From Polaromonas sp. (GTDB taxonomy: Bacteria; Pseudomonadota; Gammaproteobacteria; Burkholderiales; Burkholderiaceae_C), in contig NZ_JAUXUP010000038.1 of the NCBI RefSeq assembly GCF_030680935.1, forward strand, positions 62,001-126,000: a DNA stretch of 64,000 nucleotides, written 5' to 3'. A model generated the notes under the pieces. The model was not told the origin of the DNA, searched no databases, and saw only the letters and a program-made list of their open reading frames with translations. Below are positions 8,439 to 15,808 of this stretch, piece by piece; position 1 is the stretch's first letter, and each line of letters starts with the position of its first letter. The position numbers were made by a program, and so were the translations under genes.

Positions 8439-9080
8439 ATGATTGAAATACGACGCATCTTCACGCACGTTGAGCAGATACTGCACGAATTCGGCCCGGT
8501 GCCGCCCGTGCCGCTGCTGCGCGGCGCGATTGGCGTCGTCGTGACCAACCCTTTCGCTGGGCGTTACGAGCCGGACATCCTGCCGATGATGGTTGCGCTG
8601 GACCCGGTGGGGCTGGACATGGCGCAGAAGCTGCGTGCTGCAATGGACGTTCGCGCTGAGCGTATCGAGGGTTATGGCAAGGGCGCCATTGTGGGTGCGG
8701 CAGGGGAGCTCGAACACGGTGCGCTCTGGCATGTGCCTGGCGGCTACGCCATGCGCGAACTGCTGGGCTGGAAGGGTGATCCCAAGGCCTATGCCAAAGG
8801 GCAGGGCGAGGAAAAAACCGGGCAGCCCGGGAATGCCTTGTCCATCGTGCCCTCGACCAAGAAGGTAGGCGCACCCGGCACGGCGCTGGATGTACCGCTG
8901 ACCCATGTCAATGCCGTTTATGTGCGCAGCCACTTTGATGCCATTGAAGTGCGGGTCCCCGGCGCGCCGCTGGCAGATGAAATTGTGTTTATCCTTGCCA
9001 TGAGCACCGGCCCGCGCATTCATGCGCGTGTGGCCGGTCTGGCGGCAAGTGCCATCAGCAAATGGGACGGTTTGCGCTGA
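8439..9080 (+). CDS. AA_synth (DUF1185) family protein, copy 1
   Basis: A 213-residue soluble protein of the so-called amino acid synthesis family (PF06684), whose biochemical function is not established despite the name. Family strings seen are GVVVTNPFAGRYEPD, YGKGAIVGAAGELEHG, PSTKKVGAPGTALDVPL and VRSHFDAIEVRV. It carries a roughly 20-residue insertion (LGWKGDPKAYAKGQGEEKTG) that the neighbouring paralogue lacks. The ATG at 8439 follows TAAGGCG; a longer reading from 8397 would overlap the UPF0280 gene. It sits in the operon between the UPF0280 protein and a second family member, so the pair may act as a hetero-oligomer on a pathway intermediate. Confidence 0.82.
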   Translation: MIEIRRIFTHVEQILHEFGPVPPVPLLRGAIGVVVTNPFAGRYEPDILPMMVALDPVGLDMAQKLRAAMDVRAERIEGYGKGAIVGAAGELEHGALWHVPGGYAMRELLGWKGDPKAYAKGQGEEKTGQPGNALSIVPSTKKVGAPGTALDVPLTHVNAVYVRSHFDAIEVRVPGAPLADEIVFILAMSTGPRIHARVAGLAASAISKWDGLR

Positions 9081-9117
9081 GCAGCGCCGCCACGACCATC
9101 CACCCAGGGACCATGAC

Positions 9118-9702
9118 ATGACAGCCAGTATCCGAAAAATCATTGTGCAGGTCGATGAGACCCGCATCGAGATGGGTAAAACGATTGATCCACCCACGCG
9201 CCGGGCGCTGGCCATGGCGGTGATTCACAATCCTTTTGCCGGCTCGTACACCGAAAATCTCGACGAGTTGATCGCTATTGGCGAGGAGCTCGGTGGCCTG
9301 CTGGGCAACAAATGTGTGCAGGCCCTGGGTATTTCGCCCGGCCAGGCGCACAGTTATGGCAAGGCCGCGATAGTCGGAGAGGCCGGCGAGATCGAACATG
9401 CGGCTGCCATCCTGCACCCCAAGCTCGGTGCACCCTTGCGGCAAGCGGTCGAAAAAGGAGCGGCGCTGGTGCCCTCCAGCAAAAAACGGGGCGGGCTCGG
9501 TACCGCCATCGATGTACCGCTGGGGCACAAGGACGCCGCTTTTGTGCGCAGCCATTTTGATGCGATGGAGGCGCGGGTGGCCGATGCGCCACGCGCCAAC
9601 GAAATAGTGGTGGCTGTCGTGGTGACAGACAGCGGCCGACCTCTCCCGCGCGTGGGCGGCTTGCAGATCCACGACATCAAAGGCGAGGATGGGCTCCGGT
9701 AA
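9118..9702 (+). CDS. AA_synth (DUF1185) family protein, copy 2
   Basis: A 194-residue paralogue of the preceding gene. Matching strings are AVIHNPFAGSYTENL, YGKAAIVGEAGEIEHAA, PSSKKRGGLGTAIDVPLGH and VRSHFDAMEARV. Both proteins end in a similar way (...DGLR), which argues for an old tandem duplication. No catalytic mechanism is known for the family. The ATG at 9118 (MTASIRKIIVQVDETR) lies 37 bases after copy 1. It is followed after 48 bases by the transporter binding protein, which has its own ribosome site (CAGGAG). Confidence 0.82.
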   Translation: MTASIRKIIVQVDETRIEMGKTIDPPTRRALAMAVIHNPFAGSYTENLDELIAIGEELGGLLGNKCVQALGISPGQAHSYGKAAIVGEAGEIEHAAAILHPKLGAPLRQAVEKGAALVPSSKKRGGLGTAIDVPLGHKDAAFVRSHFDAMEARVADAPRANEIVVAVVVTDSGRPLPRVGGLQIHDIKGEDGLR

Positions 9703-9750
9703 GCCGGGCACATCACCAATCAATCCGATCCACGACAAGCAGGAGTTTTT

Positions 9751-10962
9751 ATGAAAATGCAATACAAGATGCTGGGTGCCGCAGCCGTTCTGGCCCTGGT
9801 GCCGCTGAGTGCTGTTCATGCGCAAGGTGTCATCAAGATAGGCGAGATCAACAGCTACAAGGCCCAGCCCGCCTTTCTGGAACCCTACAAAAAGGGCATG
9901 GAACTGGCGGTGGAAGAAATCAACGCGGCGGGCGGTGTCAACGGCAAGAAGCTCGAGCTGATTGTTCGAGACGACAACGCCAACCCCGGCGAGGCGGTAC
10001 GCGCTGCTGAAGAGCTGGTGTCGCGCGAGAAGGTTGATGTGCTGACCGGCTCGTTTCTATCGCACATTGGCCTGGCATTGACAGACTTTGCCAAGCAGAA
10101 GAAATTTTTCTTCCTGGCCGCCGAACCCCTGACCGACAAAATCGTCTGGCAAAACGGCAACCGTTACACCTTCCGCCTGCGCGCCTCGACTTACATGCAG
10201 GTGGCCATGCTGGTGCCTGAGGCCGCTGCGATGAAGAAGAAACGCTGGGCCGTGGTGTACCCCAACTACGAGTACGGTCAGTCTGCTGCAGCCAGTTTCA
10301 AGACCCTGCTGAAAGCGGCGCAACCTGACGTTGAATTTGTCGCGGAGCAGGCGCCGCCGCTGGGCCGGGTTGATTCGGGCAGCGTGGTGCAAGCCCTGGC
10401 CGATGCCAAGCCGGATGCTATCTTCAACGTGTTGTTTGGCGCCGATCTTTCAAAGTTTGTGCGCGAAGGCAATACCCGCGGATTGTTCCAGGGCCGTGAA
10501 GTGGTCAGCATGCTGACCGGAGAGCCGGAGTACCTCGATCCGCTGAAAGAAGAAACGCCGAACGGCTGGCTGGTCACCGGTTACCCCTGGTACGGCATCC
10601 AGACGCCTGAACACAAGGCCTTCTTTCTGGCTTATCACGGCAAGTACAAGGACTATCCGCGCCTTGGCTCGGTCGTCGGGTACAGCGCCATCAAATCTCT
10701 GGCCGAAGGCATGAAAAAAGCCAAATCCACCGATACCGAAAAAATGATTGCTGCTTTCCGTGGTCTGAAGGTCAGCACGCCGTTTGGCCCCGTGGTCTAT
10801 CGCACCCAGGACCAGCAATCGACCATGGGCGCGTTTGTAGGACGCACAAAAAATGAGGGCGGCAAAGGCGTGATGGTGGACTACCGGTATGCCGATGGCA
10901 CCAAATTCCAGCCAACCGATGCAGAAGTGAAAAAGCTGCGACCGGCCGATGCGAACAATTGA
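9751..10962 (+). CDS. ABC transporter substrate-binding protein, branched-chain amino acid type
   Basis: A 403-residue periplasmic binding protein of the LivJ/LivK class (Peripla_BP_6). The signal peptide MKMQYKMLGAAAVLALVPLSAVHAQ is followed by IKIGEINSYKAQPAF, then KGMELAVEEINAAGGVNGKKLELIVRDDNANP, the classical family start. The family covers amino acids, amides, urea and aromatic acids. Here its place between the nicotinate reductase operon and nicotinamidase/NicAB suggests nicotinate, nicotinamide or a related N-heterocycle as ligand; this is inference. The ribosome site GCAGGAG sits about 8 bases before the ATG. It is followed after 89 bases by the fused permease gene. Confidence 0.9.
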   Translation: MKMQYKMLGAAAVLALVPLSAVHAQGVIKIGEINSYKAQPAFLEPYKKGMELAVEEINAAGGVNGKKLELIVRDDNANPGEAVRAAEELVSREKVDVLTGSFLSHIGLALTDFAKQKKFFFLAAEPLTDKIVWQNGNRYTFRLRASTYMQVAMLVPEAAAMKKKRWAVVYPNYEYGQSAAASFKTLLKAAQPDVEFVAEQAPPLGRVDSGSVVQALADAKPDAIFNVLFGADLSKFVREGNTRGLFQGREVVSMLTGEPEYLDPLKEETPNGWLVTGYPWYGIQTPEHKAFFLAYHGKYKDYPRLGSVVGYSAIKSLAEGMKKAKSTDTEKMIAAFRGLKVSTPFGPVVYRTQDQQSTMGAFVGRTKNEGGKGVMVDYRYADGTKFQPTDAEVKKLRPADANN

Positions 10963-11051
10963 GCCTGAGGGTCTGGCCTGAGGCCTGCTTCGAAACGCAC
11001 TGACAAGCGCACCGACATGCGCACTTTCAATCAGAACAGGTCCATGCCAGC

Positions 11052-12950
11052 ATGAATTTTTCAGGCTTTGTTGTACAGCTGCTCAATGGCCTGGCGGGCG
11101 CTTCGTCGCTTTTCCTTGTGGCGGCGGGTTTGTCGCTGATATTTGGCGTGACCCGCATCGTCAATTTTGCGCACGGCTCGTTTTTTATGGTTGGCATTTA
11201 CGTGGCGTACTCGCTCGTGGCCAATCTGGGGGGCAGCATTGGGTTCTGGCCCTCGCTGTTGCTGGCTGCTGTGGCGGTCGGGGTGCTGGGTGCTCTGGTT
11301 GAAGTACTGCTTTTGCGCCGCATCTACCGGGCGCCCGAGCTGTTCCAGTTGTTGGCCACTTTTGCCCTTGGCTTGGTCATCAAGGACGCGGTCTTGTGGT
11401 ACTGGGGGCCCGAGGAGTTGCTGGGCCCCAGAGCGCCCGGTTTGAGCGGTTCGGTTTCCATCCTCGGCAGGCAGTTTCCCAGCTACGACCTTTTTCTGAT
11501 CGTTGCTGGGCCAGTGGTCCTGGGCTTGCTCTGGCTGCTGCTGACCAAAACCCGCTGGGGCACGCTGGTCCGAGCCGCCACGCAGGACCGCGAAATGGTC
11601 AGCGCGCTGGGCGTCAATCAGGCCTGGCTGTTCACCGCGGTGTTTGCGCTGGGCGCCTTGCTGGCGGGCCTGGGCGGGGCCTTGCAACTGCCGCGCGAGC
11701 CCGCCAACCTGGAGATGGACCTGAACATCATTGGTGCCGCGTTTGTGGTGGTGGTGGTGGGCGGCATGGGCTCCATTCCGGGCGCTTACGTGGCGGCACT
11801 GCTGATTGCTGAACTCAAGGCGATCTGTATCTGGCTGGGCCTGGTCGAAATCGCCGGCATCAGCATTTCTTTTTCAAAACTCACCCTGGTGGTGGAGTTT
11901 CTGGTCATGGCCGTGGTGCTGGTGGCGCGGCCCTGGGGCCTGTTCGGCAGGCCCCAGGCGCCCAGCCGGCATGCGGGCCTTGCAGAGCAGCCGCTGCGCC
12001 GCCCGGACCGGCTTTACAACTATGCGCTGGTGGGGCTGCTCGCCGTGCTGGCTCTGGTGCCCACCCTGGCCGCCCAATCGCCCTACGTCACTGTCCTGCT
12101 GATTGACCTGCTGGTGGCGGTGCTGTTTGCGGCCAGTCTGCACTTCATCATGGGGCCGGCCGGCATGCACTCCTTCGGGCATGCGGCCTACTTTGGCCTG
12201 GGGGCTTACGGCGCCGCGCTGCTGGTGCGTGGGCTGAACCTGCCGATGGAGGTGGCACTGGTGGTGGCGCCGGCATTGGCCGCGCTGGGCGCCTTTGTTT
12301 ACGGCTGGTTCTGCGTGCGTCTGTCGGGGGTGTACCTGGCGATGCTGACGCTGGCTTTTGCACAGATCACCTGGGCCATCTGTTACCAGTGGGATACGTT
12401 CACCGGTGGCAGCAACGGCCTCACCGGTGTCTGGCCGTCCGAATGGCTGGCCGACAGAAAAATGTACTACTACCTGACCTTGAGCCTGGTGGCAGGGGCT
12501 GTGCTGCTGATGCACCGCATGCTCTATTCGCCTTTTGGGTATGCCATGCGGGCGGCGCGGGATTCGGTGCTCCGGTCTGACGCCATCGGTATCAACGTCA
12601 AGCGCCTGCAGTGGGTGGCTTTTGTGCTGGCCGGTACTTTTGCCGGGCTCGCTGGTGCGCTGTATGCCTTTTCCAAAGGCAGCATCTCCCCTGAAAGCCT
12701 GCATGTGGGCAAATCCATCGATGGTCTGGTGATGGTATTGCTGGGCGGGGTGCAGACGCTGGTCGGGCCGGTCGTCGGGGCTGTCACCTTCACCTGGCTG
12801 CATGACACGGTGGCCCGCAACACCGACTACTGGCGCGCCATGCTGGGGGCCATCATCCTGATTCTGGTGTTGCTGTTTCCGCAGGGCATTGCAGGTTTTA
12901 TCAAGCAAGTGCTGACGCGACTGCGTGGTGAAAAAGAGGGGCAGTCATGA
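11052..12950 (+). CDS. Fused branched-chain-type ABC permease (LivH-LivM)
   Basis: A 632-residue inner-membrane protein joining two permeases that are usually separate. Residues 1 to about 300 form the LivH half (AAGLSLIFGVTRIVNFAHGSFFMVG, then GGMGSIPGAYVAALLIAELKAI). Residues from about 320 form the LivM half (LHFIMGPAGMHSFGHAAYFGLGAYG, then GGVQTLVGPVVGAVTFTWLHD). The join, about residues 297-316, is a hydrophilic Arg/Pro-rich linker (FGRPQAPSRHAGLAEQPLRR). A heterodimer is thus replaced by one chain, as in several betaproteobacterial HAAT importers. The stop overlaps the LivG start by four bases (ATGA), so translation is coupled. Substrate inferred from context as for the binding protein. 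Confidence 0.93.
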   Translation: MNFSGFVVQLLNGLAGASSLFLVAAGLSLIFGVTRIVNFAHGSFFMVGIYVAYSLVANLGGSIGFWPSLLLAAVAVGVLGALVEVLLLRRIYRAPELFQLLATFALGLVIKDAVLWYWGPEELLGPRAPGLSGSVSILGRQFPSYDLFLIVAGPVVLGLLWLLLTKTRWGTLVRAATQDREMVSALGVNQAWLFTAVFALGALLAGLGGALQLPREPANLEMDLNIIGAAFVVVVVGGMGSIPGAYVAALLIAELKAICIWLGLVEIAGISISFSKLTLVVEFLVMAVVLVARPWGLFGRPQAPSRHAGLAEQPLRRPDRLYNYALVGLLAVLALVPTLAAQSPYVTVLLIDLLVAVLFAASLHFIMGPAGMHSFGHAAYFGLGAYGAALLVRGLNLPMEVALVVAPALAALGAFVYGWFCVRLSGVYLAMLTLAFAQITWAICYQWDTFTGGSNGLTGVWPSEWLADRKMYYYLTLSLVAGAVLLMHRMLYSPFGYAMRAARDSVLRSDAIGINVKRLQWVAFVLAGTFAGLAGALYAFSKGSISPESLHVGKSIDGLVMVLLGGVQTLVGPVVGAVTFTWLHDTVARNTDYWRAMLGAIILILVLLFPQGIAGFIKQVLTRLRGEKEGQS

Positions 12951-13729
12951 GCTTGCTCAAAGTAAGTGGCCTGGGAAAATCGTTTGGCGGTGTCAAGGCG
13001 GTAGACGGCATCAGTTTTGAGCTGGCCGCCGGAGAACTGCTGGCCCTGATCGGGCCCAACGGGGCCGGCAAGTCCACCACCTTCAATATGGTCAATGGCC
13101 AGATGCGCGCCGATGCGGGTTCCATCCAGCTCGATGGCCAGGAACTGATTGGGCTGGCGCCGCGGGACATCTGGCGGCTCGGTGTCAGCCGCACCTTCCA
13201 GATTGCCGAGACATTTTCATCCCTGACGGTGGTGGAAAACGTCCAGATGGCGCTGCTGTCGTCTGACCGAAAACTGTTTGCAATGTGGCGCCGCGCCGCC
13301 GAACACAAGCGCGAGGAGGCATTGGTGCTGCTCGACCAGGTCAGCATGAAAGCGCAGGCCGACCGCCCTTGCAGCGTGCTGGCCTATGGCGACGTCAAAC
13401 GTGTGGAACTCGCCATGGCCATGGCGAACAATCCCAAGCTGCTGTTGATGGACGAACCCACCGCGGGCATGGCACCCAAAGAGCGCAACGACCTGATGGC
13501 GCTGACCAAACAACTGGTCATCGACCGGGGCATGGCGGTGCTGTTTACCGAGCACAGCATGGATGTGGTGTTTGCCTATGCCGACCGCATGATTGTGCTG
13601 GCGCGCGGGCGCCTGATTGCCGAGGGCAAACCGCTGGAGATCCGCGACCATCCCAAAGTACAGGAAGTTTATTTCGGCAGTGGCAAGACCTTCGAGAAGA
13701 AAACCCTGGAAAAGGATGCTGCGTCATGA
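12947..13729 (+). CDS. livG: ABC transporter ATP-binding protein LivG type
   Basis: A 260-residue nucleotide-binding subunit of the branched-chain-type importer. Walker A GPNGAGKST and Walker B LLLMDEPTAGMAP are visible; the signature position reads LAYGDVKRVELAMAM, the usual degenerate LSYG form in LivG proteins, followed by the H-loop FTEHSMDVVF. The C-terminal KVQEVYFGSGKTF is typical LivG. The gene overlaps the permease and LivF by four bases at each end, so the three are translationally coupled. The subunit works as a heterodimer with LivF on the cytoplasmic face of the permease. Confidence 0.92.
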   Translation: MSLLKVSGLGKSFGGVKAVDGISFELAAGELLALIGPNGAGKSTTFNMVNGQMRADAGSIQLDGQELIGLAPRDIWRLGVSRTFQIAETFSSLTVVENVQMALLSSDRKLFAMWRRAAEHKREEALVLLDQVSMKAQADRPCSVLAYGDVKRVELAMAMANNPKLLLMDEPTAGMAPKERNDLMALTKQLVIDRGMAVLFTEHSMDVVFAYADRMIVLARGRLIAEGKPLEIRDHPKVQEVYFGSGKTFEKKTLEKDAAS

Positions 13730-14463
13730 CGGATGGCAACGACATTTTGCTCGAAGCCAAAGGCCTGTGCGCCTGGTATGGTGCGGCCCAGATTTTGTAC
13801 GACGTGGGTCTGGAGGTGCGGCGCGGCGAGGTGGTGGCCTTGATGGGGCGCAACGGCGCCGGCAAATCCACCACGCTCAAATCGCTGATCGGCATGCTGG
13901 ACAGGCGACGCGGCAGCGTAGTGTTTATGGGCGCCGATATTTCAAAAAGTGAGACGCACCAGATCACCCGCAGCGGACTTGGCTTCGTGCCTGAAGACCG
14001 GCGCATCTTCACCGATCTGACGGTCACTGAAAATCTCGAAGTGGGGCGCCAGCCGCCACGCTTCTGGCCAGACCGCAGTGCAGCGCCGGTATGGACGCCG
14101 GAGCGCCTGTTCAAGCTTTTCCCCAACCTGGGCGAAATGCCGGACCGCCTGGGCGGTCGCATGAGCGGTGGCGAGCAGCAGATGCTGACGGTTGCACGCT
14201 CGCTGATGGGCAACCCCTACCTGGTGCTGCTCGACGAACCCTCTGAAGGTGTCGCGCCGGTGATTGTTGAGCAGATGGCGCAGATGATTCTGGAGCTCAA
14301 ATCCCAGGGCGTCAGCATATTGCTGTCCGAGCAGAACATGCATTTTGCCGAGCTGGTGTCTGACCGCGCGTATGTGCTCGAAAAAGGCCAGATCCGTTAC
14401 GAGGGTGCGATGGCTGAACTGTCGGCCAATGAAGAGGTGCGGCGCACCTATCTCAGTGTCTAG
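13726..14463 (+). CDS. livF: ABC transporter ATP-binding protein LivF type
   Basis: A 245-residue nucleotide-binding subunit, partner of LivG. Walker A GRNGAGKST, the signature RMSGGEQQMLTVARSL, Walker B LVLLDEPSEGVAP and H-loop LLSEQNM are all intact. The C-terminal stretch ANEEVRRTYLSV matches LivF proteins. The ATG at 13726 overlaps the LivG stop (ATGA); an open frame runs further upstream, but it lies over the LivG coding sequence in another frame. It ends the transporter operon, with 95 bases before the nicotinamidase gene. Confidence 0.92.
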   Translation: MTDGNDILLEAKGLCAWYGAAQILYDVGLEVRRGEVVALMGRNGAGKSTTLKSLIGMLDRRRGSVVFMGADISKSETHQITRSGLGFVPEDRRIFTDLTVTENLEVGRQPPRFWPDRSAAPVWTPERLFKLFPNLGEMPDRLGGRMSGGEQQMLTVARSLMGNPYLVLLDEPSEGVAPVIVEQMAQMILELKSQGVSILLSEQNMHFAELVSDRAYVLEKGQIRYEGAMAELSANEEVRRTYLSV

Positions 14464-14558
14464 CACCTGCTCGCGCTTGCCTGCATGGTGTGAACCGATA
14501 CTGGTCCCGTTGTTCCGTTGTTGTTAGTCATTCAACCTGTTGCAAAGGATATTTCGTC

Positions 14559-15284
14559 ATGTACCCAACCCATCGCAGAATCCTGTTGAAGGCGCTTTCC
14601 GGCGCAAGTCTTGTTGCCGCCGCCGGCCTGGCGGGACGCGCGGCATTTGCTGCAGGCATCAAGCCCGACGGCAAAAGCGCGCTGATTGTTGTGGATGTGC
14701 AGAACTGTTTTGTGACTGGCGGTACCCTGCCGGTCAAGGGGGGTGAAGAGGTCGTCCCCGTGATCAATCAACTGGCTGCTGCTTTTGAAAACATCGTGAT
14801 CACCCAGGACTGGCACACCAAGGGCCATGCGTCTTTTGCCAGCGCCCATGCCGGCAAAAAACCTTTTGAGGTCAAGAAGCTGGCCTATGGCAACCAGGTG
14901 TTGTGGCCCGACCACTGCGTGCAGGGCACCGACGACGCCGCGCTGCACAAAGACCTGAAATTACCCACGGCGCAAGTGATTGTGCGCAAGGGCTATCACC
15001 AGGAGGTGGACAGTTATTCCGCCTTTACCGAGGCCGACGGCAAAACACCCACCGGGCTGGGTGGCTACCTCAAGCAGCGCGGCATCAAACGTGTCTTTGT
15101 CACCGGGCTGGCGACCGACTTCTGCGTGGCATGGACTGCGATGGATGCGCGCAAAGCGGGCTTTGAGGTGTATGTGATCGAAGATGCCACCCGCGCGATT
15201 GACCTGAACGGGTCCCTGGCCGCCGCCTGGAAGCAGATGACGGCCAAAGGCGTCAAACGCATCCAGTCCAAAGACCTGGCTTGA
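14559..15284 (+). CDS. pncA: Nicotinamidase with a Tat-type signal peptide
   Basis: A 241-residue isochorismatase-fold amidase that hydrolyses nicotinamide to nicotinate and ammonia. PncA features are D46 in ALIVVDVQNC, the metal site D84-W-H86 with H90 (QDWHTKGHASF), WPDHCVQGT, the presumed catalytic K144 before DSYSAF, and the nucleophile C189 in GLATDFCV. Unusually, it begins with a twin-arginine leader: THRRILLKA at residues 4-11, a hydrophobic Ala/Gly stretch, then AFAAG for cleavage near residue 32. PncA proteins are normally cytoplasmic. The ATG at 14559 follows CAAAGGA. It lies 26 bases before nicA, so it feeds the same pathway. Confidence 0.9.
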   Translation: MYPTHRRILLKALSGASLVAAAGLAGRAAFAAGIKPDGKSALIVVDVQNCFVTGGTLPVKGGEEVVPVINQLAAAFENIVITQDWHTKGHASFASAHAGKKPFEVKKLAYGNQVLWPDHCVQGTDDAALHKDLKLPTAQVIVRKGYHQEVDSYSAFTEADGKTPTGLGGYLKQRGIKRVFVTGLATDFCVAWTAMDARKAGFEVYVIEDATRAIDLNGSLAAAWKQMTAKGVKRIQSKDLA

Positions 15285-15310
15285 CCGGCGACTGAATTTC
15301 CCTTCGACCC

Positions 15311-15808
15311 ATGCAGCCGCAGCGTGTGACGTTTCAGGTCAACGGGCTCGCGCACACGCTGGCGGTTTCCCCGCAGGCCTCCCTGCTGACCGTGCTGCGC
15401 AACGACCTGGAGCTGAACAGCCCCAAATACGGTTGCGGTCTGGGCGAATGCGGCGCCTGCACCGTACTGGTCGATGGGGTGGCCGCACGAGCCTGTGTGA
15501 TCCCCGCTGGCGGTGTCGCCGGGCGGACCATCACGACGCTGGAAGGTCTGGGTTCGTTAACCGCCCTGCACCCGGTACAGCAGGCGTTTGTTGAAGAGCA
15601 GGCGGCGCAGTGCGGCTACTGCCTGAGTGGCATGGTCATGATGACGGTGGCGCTGTTGGCGCGCAAGCCCGACCCGTCGGATGAAGAAATCCGCGCGGAG
15701 TTGTCCGGCAATTTGTGCCGCTGCGGCACGCATCTGGAAATTCTCAAGGCTGTCAAGCGCGCGGCTCAACTGGGTTTGCAAGCTGCGCAAAAAGCGGGCG
15801 CGCCATGA
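15311..15808 (+). CDS. nicA: Nicotinate dehydrogenase small subunit, 2x[2Fe-2S]
   Basis: A 165-residue electron-transfer subunit of the xanthine dehydrogenase family. The plant-type [2Fe-2S] site is C42-x4-C47-x2-C50 with C62 (GCGLGECGACTVL), and the second cluster site is C101-x2-C104 with C136-x-C138 (CGYCLSGM and CRCGTHLE). Length and gene order match NicA of Pseudomonas putida, which with NicB hydroxylates nicotinate at C6. The stop overlaps the nicB start by four bases. It has no signal peptide, so this subunit is expected in the cytoplasm. Another aromatic N-heterocycle or aldehyde substrate cannot be excluded from sequence alone. Confidence 0.9.
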   Translation: MQPQRVTFQVNGLAHTLAVSPQASLLTVLRNDLELNSPKYGCGLGECGACTVLVDGVAARACVIPAGGVAGRTITTLEGLGSLTALHPVQQAFVEEQAAQCGYCLSGMVMMTVALLARKPDPSDEEIRAELSGNLCRCGTHLEILKAVKRAAQLGLQAAQKAGAP

